Source of the DNA: Acidimicrobiales bacterium
GTDB taxonomy: Bacteria > Actinomycetota > Acidimicrobiia > Acidimicrobiales > Aldehydirespiratoraceae
Reading direction: 5' to 3'
Length of the DNA stretch: 64,000 nt
NCBI GenBank assembly: GCA_041394245.1
Contig: JAWKIR010000002.1
Span: 1,550,001 to 1,614,000, forward strand
The notes beneath the pieces are model-generated. The model ran no database searches and had not been told where the DNA came from. It saw only the letters and a program-made list of their open reading frames with translations. The translations under genes and the position numbers were made by a program. Below are positions 47,841 through 56,238 of the stretch, in pieces (positions within the stretch are counted from its first letter, which is position 1; each line of letters opens with the position of its first letter).

Positions 47841-47887
47841 GTGCAGCGCACCGGCCGACACGGGTGTCCCTGCACTAGGAAGTGGGG

Positions 47888-50800
47888 ATGCAGGTCAACT
47901 GGTGGGAGCTTCCCGAGACGTTCGAGATCAATCGGCTCGCGGCCCGGGCGCCGCTCGCAGCCGACGAACGATGGACCCTCTCGCTCGACGGATCCTGGGA
48001 CTTCCTGCTGGTGGCGCACCCGACAGCGGCGCCGACGAACTGGGCCCAGCCGGACCGCGGCGGACGCGGCTGGCGGGCGATCGACGTGCCCGGGTGCTGG
48101 ACCCGGCAGGACACCGGCGATCTGCCGCACTACACGAACGTGCAGATGCCGTGGGCGCTCGAGCCGCCGGCGACACCCGAGGAGAACCCGACCGGGCTGT
48201 ACCGGACCACCTTCCGTCTGCCCCGTGGCTGGGCGTCGCGCCGCACGGTGCTGCACCTCGGCGGAGCCGAGTCGATGGCCGTCATCCACTGCAACGGCAG
48301 CTTCGTGGGCATGGGAAAGGACTCCCGTCTCCCGAGCGAGTTCGACCTCTCCGACCATCTGGTCGCGGGCGACAACACGCTCGCCGTCATGGTGATCCGC
48401 TACAGCGATGCCACGTGGATCGAGGACCAGGACCATTGGTGGCACGCCGGCCTGCACCGAAGCGTGTCGCTGCGGTCCGTGCCACAGGTGCACCTCGCCG
48501 ACGTCGCCACGACGGCCGACTACGACCCGGCGACCGGCGCCGGTTCGCTCACGGTGACCACCGAGGTCGGCGGGGAGCCCGGCGAGGGCTGGACCACCGC
48601 GGTGACGGTGCTCGACGACCGGGGCCGACGGGTGCACGCGGCGGCGCTCGTCGCCGAGCTCCGGGTCCGACGGCCGGGCTTCGGCGCCGACGCCTTCCTC
48701 GCGTCCTGGGGGTTCGAGGGTCAGCGCACCGTCACGTCGCTCGACCTCGATTCGGTCGAGCCCTGGTCGGCCGAATCGCCACAGCGCTACCGCGTCCTGA
48801 TCGACCTGGTCGATCCCCGCGGCACGATCGCCGACTCGACGGAGCTTCGCGTCGGCTTCCGCCGGGTGGAGGTGCGCGACCGTCGGCTGCTCGTCAACGG
48901 CCAACCCGTCCTGATCAACGGCGTGAACCGCCACGACCACCATCCCGTGACGGGCAAGACACAGACCGCCGACGACATCCGCGCCGATCTCGTGACGATG
49001 CTCCGCCACAACATCAACGCGGTACGCACCGCCCACTATCCGAACGATCCGACGCTGCTCGATCTCTGCGACGAGCTCGGTCTCTACGTGATCGACGAGG
49101 CCAACGTGGAGTCGCACGGGCGGCAGGACTCGCTCTGCCACGACGTCCGCTATCACGCAGCGATCGTGAGTCGGGTGCAGCGCATGGTCCTGCGTGACCG
49201 CAACCATCCGTCGGTGATCGGTTGGTCGCTCGGCAACGAGGCCGGCCACGGTGCCGCCCACGATGCTGCGGCGGCCTGGGTCAGAGCCGTCGATCCCACC
49301 CGTTTCGTGCAGTACGAGGGCTCGCTCCTCACCCGGGTCAAGCAGGGCGAGGGAACGACCGCGCAGCGCCACACCGTCACACCGAATGCGTCGGAACGCC
49401 TGGTCAGCGACATCGTCTGCCCGATGTACCCCGAGATCTCACTCATCGAGGAATGGGCCGAGTGGGCCGAGACGACCCGCGGCGACGACCGCCCGATGAT
49501 CCTGTGCGAGTACTCCCATGCGATGGGCAACTCCAACGGTTCGCTGGTCGACTACTGGCGGGCATTCGAGGCGCACCCGGCGCTGCAGGGCGGGTTCATC
49601 TGGGACTGGAAGGACCAGGGCCTGGCCGAGACCGACGAGCACGGCCGGTTCTTCTGGGCCTACGGCGGCCATTTCGGCGACGAACCCAACGACGTCAACT
49701 TCTGCATCAACGGGTTGGTGGGGCCCGATGGTGTGCCCCACCCGGCGTTGGCGGAAGTGGCCTGGTGCGGGCGTCCCGCGAGGGTCACCGCCATGCCCGG
49801 GCGCAAGGTCCGCATCCACAACCATCGCTGGTTCACCGACCTCGCCGACCTCGAGTGCACCTGGGCGGTGACGATCGACGGCGACGTGGTGGAGCAGGGC
49901 ACGCTCGACCTGCCGCCGATCGCGGCGCGGTCCTCGGCGGTCGTGACCGTCCCCCGGTCAACCGGCCGCCGCCGCGGCAACGAGGCGTTCCTGACTCTTC
50001 GCTTCCGTCTCGCGTCGGCCACGCCATGGGCCGAACGCGGACACGTGGTCAGCACCGAGCAGCTGTCGCTCCCCCTCACCGCGGCATCGCCGGCGCCCTC
50101 GCGGCGGACGCACCCCGTGGAGGTGGACGATCACGGCAGCGTGATCCGGAACGGGCCACTGATCCTGCACGTCGACCGCGACGCGGCGTGCGTGTCGGCA
50201 TTGACGCACCGCGGGCGACCGGTCGTCACCGGTCCGATCGCGGCCACCCTGTGGCGGGCCCCGACCGACAACGACGGCGTCGCCCAGGGCTGGATGTCGG
50301 AGATCTCCGGGGTCCGCAACCGCTGGCTGACGTGGGGGCTCGACCGTCTCCGGATCGAGCCGATGCGCACCTCCGTGCGGCGCGTCGAGGGCGGTGTCCG
50401 TCTGACCATGCGGCGCGAACTCCACGGGTCGACCGATCACGCGACCCACCGGAGCGTGGTCACCCTCCTCGGCGACGGACGGGTGCGGTTCGACGAGACG
50501 ATCACCGTGCCTGCGGCGTGGACGGATCTCCCCCGCGTCGGCATCACGATGCCGCTACATGCCCGTTTCGAGGACCTGCGCTGGTTCGGTCTCGGCCCCG
50601 AGGAGACGTACCCCGATCGTCGGTCGGGAGCGACCGTCGGTCTCTGGCGGTCGACGGTCGCCGAGCAGTACCACCCCTATGTCTTCCCGCAGGAACACGG
50701 CCACCACACCGACACCCGCTGGTTCGAGCTCCGCAGCGGGCGCGACCGCATCCGGGTGTGCGCCGACCATCGGTTCGGCTTCTCGGCCCGGCGCCACACC

Positions 50801-50983
50801 GACGCGGCGCTGACCACGGCCACGACGCTGGCCGAGCTCGACCCCGCCGACCATGTCGAGGTCCACATCGATGCCGCTGTGCGGGGCCTCGGCACGGCGG
50901 CCTGCGGCCCGGACACGCTTCCCGGCCACCGCGTCGGCCCGGGCATCCACCGCCTCTCGTGGACGATCGACCCGACGTCCTAG
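47888..50983 (+). CDS. lacZ: GH2 beta-galactosidase (LacZ type)
   Basis: 1031 residues, close to the length of E. coli LacZ, with the five-domain layout. Acid/base Glu451 sits in GWSLGNEAGHG and the nucleophile Glu541 in ILCEYSHAMGNS; VNRHDHHP and EANVESHG are also conserved. The C-terminal beta-sandwich (small-chain type) is intact. No signal peptide, so it acts on imported beta-galactosides. The start is ATG 47888, 5 bp after AGGAAG; GTG 47882 is the alternative. No transporter or LacI-type regulator is adjacent. Confidence 0.95.
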   Translation: MQVNWWELPETFEINRLAARAPLAADERWTLSLDGSWDFLLVAHPTAAPTNWAQPDRGGRGWRAIDVPGCWTRQDTGDLPHYTNVQMPWALEPPATPEENPTGLYRTTFRLPRGWASRRTVLHLGGAESMAVIHCNGSFVGMGKDSRLPSEFDLSDHLVAGDNTLAVMVIRYSDATWIEDQDHWWHAGLHRSVSLRSVPQVHLADVATTADYDPATGAGSLTVTTEVGGEPGEGWTTAVTVLDDRGRRVHAAALVAELRVRRPGFGADAFLASWGFEGQRTVTSLDLDSVEPWSAESPQRYRVLIDLVDPRGTIADSTELRVGFRRVEVRDRRLLVNGQPVLINGVNRHDHHPVTGKTQTADDIRADLVTMLRHNINAVRTAHYPNDPTLLDLCDELGLYVIDEANVESHGRQDSLCHDVRYHAAIVSRVQRMVLRDRNHPSVIGWSLGNEAGHGAAHDAAAAWVRAVDPTRFVQYEGSLLTRVKQGEGTTAQRHTVTPNASERLVSDIVCPMYPEISLIEEWAEWAETTRGDDRPMILCEYSHAMGNSNGSLVDYWRAFEAHPALQGGFIWDWKDQGLAETDEHGRFFWAYGGHFGDEPNDVNFCINGLVGPDGVPHPALAEVAWCGRPARVTAMPGRKVRIHNHRWFTDLADLECTWAVTIDGDVVEQGTLDLPPIAARSSAVVTVPRSTGRRRGNEAFLTLRFRLASATPWAERGHVVSTEQLSLPLTAASPAPSRRTHPVEVDDHGSVIRNGPLILHVDRDAACVSALTHRGRPVVTGPIAATLWRAPTDNDGVAQGWMSEISGVRNRWLTWGLDRLRIEPMRTSVRRVEGGVRLTMRRELHGSTDHATHRSVVTLLGDGRVRFDETITVPAAWTDLPRVGITMPLHARFEDLRWFGLGPEETYPDRRSGATVGLWRSTVAEQYHPYVFPQEHGHHTDTRWFELRSGRDRIRVCADHRFGFSARRHTDAALTTATTLAELDPADHVEVHIDAAVRGLGTAACGPDTLPGHRVGPGIHRLSWTIDPTS

Positions 50984-51786
50984 GACGAACGGGGGACGTG
51001 GTCGAGGATCTGGGATGTGGAGGTGACCCCGAAGACGCCGGCCGAGTCGCTCATGGTCGCGGCGGAGACGCCATGGCCCACCGAGTGCGAGAAGATGGTC
51101 TCGCCCACCAGCCCGACCCATTCGCCGACGGGCGGACGGGCGACATGGGCGCTGACATCGGGGTTGATCGCCGTGAACGCCGCACCGTCGAACTTGGCAC
51201 CGATCAGGTTGACGACGTCCATCGGCACCGTGGCACGAGAGGTGGCGCAGATCGGCTCGCCGGCGACGACCGGGACCCGCAGGCGCAGCCAGATCCCGTT
51301 GACCCCCTCGGCCCAGGGGTCGGTGCGTCGGAAGTCGAGCGCCACCCGCAGGAAGGGGGGCAGCCCGGGACGGTCGTCGGCCGGCTCGATCTCCTCGGGC
51401 CTGGGCAACGCCGCCGCCGGGTCGATGTCGGTCGACGAGTCGGGTGCCCCGGGCACGGAGCCGAGGTCGGCGTCGCGTACCCGCAGGGCTCGTGCCCGGG
51501 CGTGCTCGGCTCCGTCGGTGACGACGCGGAGGTCGACGACCTGGATCTTCTTTCCCTCGCGGACGATCTCGTGCTCGATCCGGAGTCGTTCACCGACCGG
51601 AACGGGCCGAACGAGATCGACGGTCAGCCTCGTGAGACTCATCGGGGTGAGCGTGGGCACGTCCTCGAGCACGTGACCGAGCAGGGCGAGCACCGCACCC
51701 CCGCTCTGCGCGCCGGGACTCCACGCCCCCGCGGTGATCTCAGTGCCGACGAACGCATCGCCGTCGCGTTCGTAGAGCGCCGTCAT
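50980..51786 (-). CDS. Acyl-CoA thioesterase family protein (TesB-like)
   Basis: 268 residues in a double hot-dog pattern: AGAWSPGAQSGGAVLALLGH, LTRLTVDLVRPVPVGERLRI and the second half FTAINPDVSAHVARPPVGEW. This is the type of actinobacterial thioesterase-like proteins associated with acyl-CoA turnover. Stop codons of this gene and of the GH2 gene interlock at CTAG inside a palindrome (CGTCCTAGGACG). Confidence 0.83.
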   Translation of the reverse strand: MTALYERDGDAFVGTEITAGAWSPGAQSGGAVLALLGHVLEDVPTLTPMSLTRLTVDLVRPVPVGERLRIEHEIVREGKKIQVVDLRVVTDGAEHARARALRVRDADLGSVPGAPDSSTDIDPAAALPRPEEIEPADDRPGLPPFLRVALDFRRTDPWAEGVNGIWLRLRVPVVAGEPICATSRATVPMDVVNLIGAKFDGAAFTAINPDVSAHVARPPVGEWVGLVGETIFSHSVGHGVSAATMSDSAGVFGVTSTSQILDHVPRSS

Positions 51787-51881
51787 GGCGCGCTACCGGC
51801 GGGGTTGCTGTCGAGAGGGTCGCAGGCGAGATGACGCACGGCGTGAACCTACCCGGCGGCGCTCGCGGCGCGCCCGTCGTG

Positions 51882-52268
51882 CTACTTGAGCGGCGGTGGG
51901 ACGACCGCGGGTCGCAGCGTCTCGATCGGCTCGGTGCCCGGCACGAACCCCTTGCCCGGGATCTCGTGGCCGATCAGGGTCACGCCGTCCTTCTCGTAGA
52001 CGCCCAGCGCAACGACGTCCTGCGACGCATCGAAGAGTTCGACGAACGCCTCCTCGGCACGTACGTAGCCGATGACCTCGTCGCCGTCACCGTAGAGAGG
52101 GATGAGCTCGGGGAGGTCGTCGGCCTGCAAGGCCCGGCCGTCGACGACGGGGACCGGGCCGACGGTCGGCTCCACGGCCTTGGCGCTCACGGACTGGCCG
52201 AAGGAAACGCCGATCGCGACCATGATGATCACGAAGAGCCAGCGGGCGGGGTGTCGGGTCAGCTTCAT
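51882..52268 (-). CDS. Secreted stand-alone copy of the anti-sigma-like extracytoplasmic domain
   Basis: 128 residues from the third of three consecutive ATGs (52268); GAGG lies 6 bp before it. Signal peptide or anchor WLFVIIMVAIGVSFGQSVSA, then about 95 residues that align with the outer domain of the membrane protein two genes upstream. The shared pattern is L(M/I)P(V/L)(F/Y), then (L/V)(V/I)GYxR, DGVT and GFVPxTxP in the same order and spacing. Last gene of the ECF operon, 8 bp after the four-Cys secreted gene. It may act as a soluble competitor, ligand-binding decoy or co-sensor; this is inference. Confidence 0.75.
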   Translation of the reverse strand: MKLTRHPARWLFVIIMVAIGVSFGQSVSAKAVEPTVGPVPVVDGRALQADDLPELIPLYGDGDEVIGYVRAEEAFVELFDASQDVVALGVYEKDGVTLIGHEIPGKGFVPGTEPIETLRPAVVPPPLK

Positions 52269-52276
52269 CATCATCC

Positions 52277-52801
52277 TCAATCCGTGATCGTCGGCAGGCC
52301 GATCGACTCGCCACGCCAGGTCGAGTCGTCGTAGTCCCACCAGCCGTAGTAGCCGTGCACCGTCCACGTGGCGTCGGCGGAAGTGACCTTGTCGCAGCTG
52401 CTGCCCGTCGCGGCCGAGATCGAGCCCTGCCCACCGGCGTTGTACACCATGCTCGAGAGGCAGCCCGAGACGATCCCGCCGTTGCGAAGCACCTGGCTAC
52501 GGGTCTTGATCGTGTCGGGGTTCAGCGAGCTCGGGATCGACGACGACGAGCACGAGGCGAAGCCGACGACGATCGAGGTGGTGGTCGAGCTGTAGATGTT
52601 GCCCGAAGACCCGGAGTTCGGCACCGTCAGCGATGCCTTCTCACAACCGCGATAGGGGATGCCGCCGTAGAAGCTCATCACGAACGAGTCGGTGGTCCAC
52701 CCCCACGATGCAGACTGCGCGGCCGAGGCGGCCGGGGCGTTGGCGAGCAGGGCGATGGTCGTGATGAGCACCACCGCCGCCCGGTGGCGGATTCGCCTCA
52801 T
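52277..52801 (-). CDS. Secreted four-Cys protein of the ECF operon
   Basis: 174 residues from ATG 52801 with AAGGAGA upstream. Cleavable signal peptide (VVLITTIALLANAPAASA). The mature part is Ser/Thr/Gly-rich with four Cys (YRGCEK, FASCSS, SGCLSS, SSCDKV) and a Trp-rich end (ATWTVHGYYGWWDYDDSTWRG reads as an aromatic cluster). No family recognised. It starts 1 bp after the membrane-protein gene, so it is certainly co-expressed. It could be the exported effector of the system or the partner of the outer sensor domain. Confidence 0.75.
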   Translation of the reverse strand: MRRIRHRAAVVLITTIALLANAPAASAAQSASWGWTTDSFVMSFYGGIPYRGCEKASLTVPNSGSSGNIYSSTTTSIVVGFASCSSSSIPSSLNPDTIKTRSQVLRNGGIVSGCLSSMVYNAGGQGSISAATGSSCDKVTSADATWTVHGYYGWWDYDDSTWRGESIGLPTITD

Positions 52802-52802
52802 G

Positions 52803-53411
52803 TCAATCTCCTTGGCTGGCTGAGGGTGCAGTGGAGGGAACGAAGCCGGTGCGCTGATCGAATACGCCGAGCACGGTGACTCCGTCCGGGGCGTAGACCG
52901 TGAAACGCGTCGTCTCGTCGCCAAGATCGATGTCGCCGCGGCGCGCGTAGCCGACGAGCTGTTCGTCGTCGAAGACCGGCATCAGGTCGGGCTGATCGGC
53001 GAGCACGAACGAACCGTCGTCGCGAAAGACCCGCGGTCCGAGGGTCAGCCCGAAGCTGGCGGCGATCTCGGCGTCGGCCGCGATCTGCGATTCGGCGGCG
53101 CGCTGCGCGGCTCCGCCATCGTCGGCAACCCCCGGGATGGGGGTTGCCGACGATATGGGATTCGCCGCCCGCTCTGTGTCGACTGATGAGATGTCCGAGT
53201 CGTTCAGCGCCGAGGCGCCGACGATCGCCAGCGCGACCACCGCCGCGGCGGCCACCGCGTAGACGGCGAGCCGCCGCGGTGGCCGCGAGACGGCCCGGCG
53301 CGCCGCGATCGACGATGGCGGAGCCTGGAACGCCTCGCTGGCGAGAATCTCGTCGATGAGTTCGAGGAACCGCTCAGGGACCTCGCCGTCGCGATCTGGG
53401 GGATCGGTCAT
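52803..53411 (-). CDS. Anti-sigma-like single-pass membrane protein with extracytoplasmic sensor domain
   Basis: 202 residues from ATG 53411. Cytoplasmic part of about 47 residues (ERFLELIDEILASEAFQAPP), one transmembrane helix (LAVYAVAAAAVVALAIVGAS), a flexible linker and an outer domain of about 90 residues (GPRVFRDDGSFVLADQPDLM onward). The position right after the sigma gene with an ATGA overlap, and the topology, indicate an anti-sigma factor. It lacks the HxxxCxxC motif of zinc-type anti-sigmas, so sensing is not redox-zinc based. The outer domain is duplicated in the last gene of the operon. Confidence 0.75.
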   Translation of the reverse strand: MTDPPDRDGEVPERFLELIDEILASEAFQAPPSSIAARRAVSRPPRRLAVYAVAAAAVVALAIVGASALNDSDISSVDTERAANPISSATPIPGVADDGGAAQRAAESQIAADAEIAASFGLTLGPRVFRDDGSFVLADQPDLMPVFDDEQLVGYARRGDIDLGDETTRFTVYAPDGVTVLGVFDQRTGFVPSTAPSASQGD

Positions 53412-53980
53412 GTGGCGCTCCAGATGGCGACGCCGGTCATGGCGACCAGCAGCATGGTTCGCCGGATCTGCTCGTGGGCCGCGCGCAGGCGCGACGACAC
53501 GGTGCCGCGGGTGATGCCCAACTCGGCCGCGATCTCGGGCTCGGTCATCTGCAGGACGTGGCGCATGACGACCAAGTGCCGTTGGCGTTCCGTCAGGCCG
53601 GCGAGGATCGACCGGAACTCGACGAAGGCGTCGTCGATCGGCTCCTCTTCGCGGCGGCGCAGTTGGGCGAACTTGTCGGCGAGCAGCGATCTCCTGATCT
53701 GGTTGCGGAGCCGGTTCTTCGCGGCGCCGTAGGCCCAGCCCGTCGGGTTGGCCATCGCGGACACTTCTGTCCATCGCTCGAAGGCCAGGGCCAGCGCCTC
53801 GTCGGCGACCTCCTGGGCCTCCTCCGGGGTGACACCGAGACCTCTGACCGCGAGGAGGAGCCGCGGCCGAGCCGTGGCGTACCAGATCTCGAAGTCATCA
53901 ACCGCCACGCCGCCGCCCTTCCGGTTCTCCCGGTCTCGATCATCTCGCACCGCGACGAGGGTTGCCGCGTCAGAAGACAT
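53408..53980 (-). CDS. ECF-type RNA polymerase sigma factor
   Basis: 190 residues from ATG 53980. Region 2: FEIWYATARPRLLLAVRGLG, EVADEALALAFERW and GWAYGAAKNRLRNQIRRSLL. Region 4: ILAGLTERQRHLVVMRHVLQ and EIAAELGITRGTVSSRLRAA, a clean helix-turn-helix. The C-terminus ends in a hydrophobic stretch (LLVAMTGVAIW). A GTG about 32 codons later is an alternative start. It overlaps the sigma2-only gene upstream by 11 bp and the anti-sigma gene downstream by 4 bp. Confidence 0.9.
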   Translation of the reverse strand: MSSDAATLVAVRDDRDRENRKGGGVAVDDFEIWYATARPRLLLAVRGLGVTPEEAQEVADEALALAFERWTEVSAMANPTGWAYGAAKNRLRNQIRRSLLADKFAQLRRREEEPIDDAFVEFRSILAGLTERQRHLVVMRHVLQMTEPEIAAELGITRGTVSSRLRAAHEQIRRTMLLVAMTGVAIWSAT

Positions 53981-54218
53981 GACCCCGCGCTTCGAGCAGC
54001 TTCGCCGCCGTCTTGTAGGCCCACAACTGGGGCCGCTCCGACTTGCCGACGACATCCCAGTTCGCCTCGGCCAGCTCGATCGTCTCTGCCACCAACGAGC
54101 GAGCCTCATCCATCGGGAGGTCGTGAGCGCTCGCGAACGTCGCCTCGAGCAGGGGCCGGATCGTGTGCTCCCATTCGGCGAAATCGCTGGACCGCAACGC
54201 GGCAGAAACGTCGTTCAC
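53970..54218 (-). CDS. Stand-alone sigma region-2-like protein
   Basis: 82 residues from GTG 54218. By eye it aligns without large gaps to region 2 of the ECF factor just downstream. FxxWxxTxRPxL is shared near the N-terminus. A W precedes exactly 11 residues and then WAY in both proteins (W-DVVGKSERPQL-WAY against W-TEVSAMANPTG-WAY), and E, L and A match in the helix before it. LVAETIELAEANW also fits the general sigma pattern LVQETFLRAW. There is no region 4. It is first in the operon, so it is presumably made in equal amounts; it could be a core-binding modulator or half of a two-part sigma factor. Confidence 0.72.
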   Translation of the reverse strand: MNDVSAALRSSDFAEWEHTIRPLLEATFASAHDLPMDEARSLVAETIELAEANWDVVGKSERPQLWAYKTAAKLLEARGHVF

Positions 54219-54244
54219 ACCATGTAGTGGTTTGAGACGCCCGA

Positions 54245-54271
54245 AACGCGCAAAATAATCTCAGAAATTCC
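54245..54271 (-). promoter_or_regulatory. ECF-type promoter of the sigma operon
   Basis: On the - strand GGAATT (54271 to 54266) and CGTT (54248 to 54245) are separated by 17 bp, matching the GGAA-N16/17-CGT(C/T) form used by many ECF factors. Transcription would start about 20 nt before GTG 54218. This implies positive autoregulation. Confidence 0.55.
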
Positions 54272-54303
54272 GACAGCCGAACGACCTGAACCGCCCGTGT
54301 TGC

Positions 54304-54339
54304 GTAGCGGCTGCGGGTTCGCCTTGCCTGCGCGGCTAC
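54304..54339. terminator. Imperfect hairpin at the end of the hydrolase gene
   Basis: GTAGC (54304-54308) and GCTAC (54335-54339) bound a GC-rich imperfect stem that overlaps the hydrolase stop codon. It could separate the hydrolase transcript from the ECF operon. Confidence 0.3.
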
Positions 54340-55025
54340 GAACGTTCGACGATCGGGCGGATCGCTTCCGCGAGGAGTGCGTCGAACGCCGCCGGTTGTT
54401 CGAGATTGACGTAGTGGCCGCACTCGGCGACCAGATGAAACTCCCGATTCGGGCCGGTGGCGAGCTGACGCAGCTTCGATGGTGACGGCGCGACATCGCG
54501 ATCACCGCTGATGCCGATCAACGGCCGGTCCCATCGCGCCGCGAACGACGAGAGATCGCGGCGATCGTGAAACGCCCGCACGCCCCTGACGACCGAGTCG
54601 ACGTCGTGCGCCATCGCCCACGACCGAGCCGAGTCCTTGACCGACGACGACGTCGACTCAGCAAACAACGGGAGCCAGTACCGGTGCCACGCAGCCTCTA
54701 TCCCGTGGGTCTCGAGCATCTGGATCGCCTCGTCCCGTAGCACCGGATCGTGGTTGACCTCGGCCTTCGCCCCGACCAACACAATCGCTGCCACCTGGTC
54801 GGGCGCGGCAGCAGCGACCTCCAATGCACACGAACCGCCGACGGAACAGCCCACGACGATCAGCTCCTCGGTACCGACGGCATCGAGCACCCCAAACGCC
54901 CACTCCTCGATCGAGTCCCCGAGATCGAACAGGCTCGGCGCGACAGCTTCGCGGCCCAGCGCGCCGATGGTGTCCTCCCACATCGCCCCGTCGAACGGCA
55001 ATGCATGGAGGAACACCAGCTTCAT
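54336..55025 (-). CDS. Alpha/beta-hydrolase
   Basis: 229 residues. MKLVFLHALPFDGAMWE is the oxyanion segment, VVGCSVGGSCALEVA has the nucleophile Ser in G-C-S-V-G-G, SGDRDVAPS supplies the acid and AECGHYVNLEQP the His. Similar to small 3-oxoadipate enol-lactonase/esterase-like proteins, but no aromatic-degradation genes are nearby. TACTCT lies 6 bp before the ATG, indicating a leaderless transcript of its own. Confidence 0.87.
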   Translation of the reverse strand: MKLVFLHALPFDGAMWEDTIGALGREAVAPSLFDLGDSIEEWAFGVLDAVGTEELIVVGCSVGGSCALEVAAAAPDQVAAIVLVGAKAEVNHDPVLRDEAIQMLETHGIEAAWHRYWLPLFAESTSSSVKDSARSWAMAHDVDSVVRGVRAFHDRRDLSSFAARWDRPLIGISGDRDVAPSPSKLRQLATGPNREFHLVAECGHYVNLEQPAAFDALLAEAIRPIVERS

Positions 55026-55031
55026 CCGGCG

Positions 55032-55037
55032 AGAGTA
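55032..55037 (-). promoter_or_regulatory. -10 box of the hydrolase gene
   Basis: TACTCT on the - strand, 6 bp before the ATG at 55025. Confidence 0.45.
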
Positions 55038-55134
55038 CCGAGACGCGCACGACGGCCCCGCCCGCCCGAGGAACTGTCCCTTGGTTCGTGACCGAGGTGG
55101 TCATGCTCAGGGGGTGCGACTGCGTTGCGTCCCG

Positions 55135-56196
55135 TCACCGGGTCGGCGAGCGTCGTCGTAGCTGACCGAGCGCAGGTCGAACGACACGGAGGACTCGTTG
55201 CACCGACCCAAGAACTCGGTGCCGATCCGCCACGTAGTCCAACGGCGGGACCGCGAAGCGATGCTCGCCTGACGATTCGGCGCGTGCGAGACGAAAGAGG
55301 TCGAGGTAGCGCGCGGCCACTGCCGGCCGGCGGAGCCTCCGGCGTGTCGCAGCGGCCCGCGCCCGCGCCTGAGGAGTGTCTCGACGATAGACAAAGAAGC
55401 AGCGGTTGGAGGGTGCAAGGTAGGGATCGAAGATCGCGTGGAGACGCCTTTCGATCGAGGGCTCGCGTACGAGCCCGGCGGCCTCGAACTGCGCTTCCCA
55501 CCACAAGCCCGGGGCCCAGACGAGGTGTCCGGCGGCCGGGATCGGAGGATCTGAACGCTCGAGCGTGATGTGGTCAAACGGCAAACCGGCATCAAATCGC
55601 TCCCGGTTCTCCTCGAACTCGAGCGGAAAGATCTCGCCGAAGACGGGATCGGGCCCGAACGCGGGGATGATCGATACGCACATGCCGTCTTCGGTCATCA
55701 CTGCAGTCGCTTGGTCGATGACGTCCGTGATGGTTTCGGGAAGAAGGTGTTCCCAGATGTCGAATCCGAGGACGGTGTCGAAACGCTCACCGCTGAGCGT
55801 GTCCTGCATCTCGGCAACGTCTCCGACAACATACGCCTCCCTCACGATCGGCGAGAGCTGGGCCCACATGTCTGGGCTCGAATCGAGTCCCCACGCGTCG
55901 ATGCCACGCCGGCGGAGCATCTCGACGACGTCACCCTTTCCTGCGCCCAACTCGATCGAGCGCCTTGGCCGCAGAGCCGCGACCAGCGAGGCGACGAACC
56001 ACAGGTTCATCGTCAAGAGACCTGTCTTGAGACCGGTCTGACGCGCGAAATACGCGGTGTCGTAGTAGCCAGTATCGAGGATGTTGGACAGCAGCTGACG
56101 AAGATCGTCACCTGAAGAGATCTTCGCGACTGTGGCGGGCTCCCCGACACGACACGGAACCGCGTCGACGATGTACTCAGTCGCCAGAATCTCCAC
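55135..56196 (-). CDS. SAM-dependent methyltransferase (class I)
   Basis: 353 residues from GTG 56196 with AGGAG 11 bp upstream. Motif I is SIELGAGKGDVVEMLRRRG, then GLDSSPD (acidic ribose contact) and TVLGFDIWEHLLPETITDVI, as in the Methyltransf_23/UbiG-like fold. The C-terminal roughly 120 residues are Arg-rich and unfamiliar. These proteins often act on glycans or small metabolites. Its 5' end lies 42 bp from the tRNA-Gly fragment that marks one edge of the relic island, so it may belong to, or have been next to, the element. Confidence 0.82.
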   Translation of the reverse strand: MEILATEYIVDAVPCRVGEPATVAKISSGDDLRQLLSNILDTGYYDTAYFARQTGLKTGLLTMNLWFVASLVAALRPRRSIELGAGKGDVVEMLRRRGIDAWGLDSSPDMWAQLSPIVREAYVVGDVAEMQDTLSGERFDTVLGFDIWEHLLPETITDVIDQATAVMTEDGMCVSIIPAFGPDPVFGEIFPLEFEENRERFDAGLPFDHITLERSDPPIPAAGHLVWAPGLWWEAQFEAAGLVREPSIERRLHAIFDPYLAPSNRCFFVYRRDTPQARARAAATRRRLRRPAVAARYLDLFRLARAESSGEHRFAVPPLDYVADRHRVLGSVQRVLRVVRPALGQLRRRSPTR

Positions 56197-56238
56197 TGCG
56201 TACGGCTCTCCTCGCGCGTGTCGGCACGATGCTAGGCC

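Noticed and set aside
47828..49372. N-terminal extension of the wall-anchored protein
   Set aside because: The extension is antisense to the GH2 gene; the signal peptide begins at ATG 47827, which also has a -10 box.
55107..55595. 162-codon frame antisense/alternative to the methyltransferase
   Set aside because: Its tRNA-shadow-like appearance is coincidental; no tRNA folds there, and the methyltransferase frame has conserved motifs.
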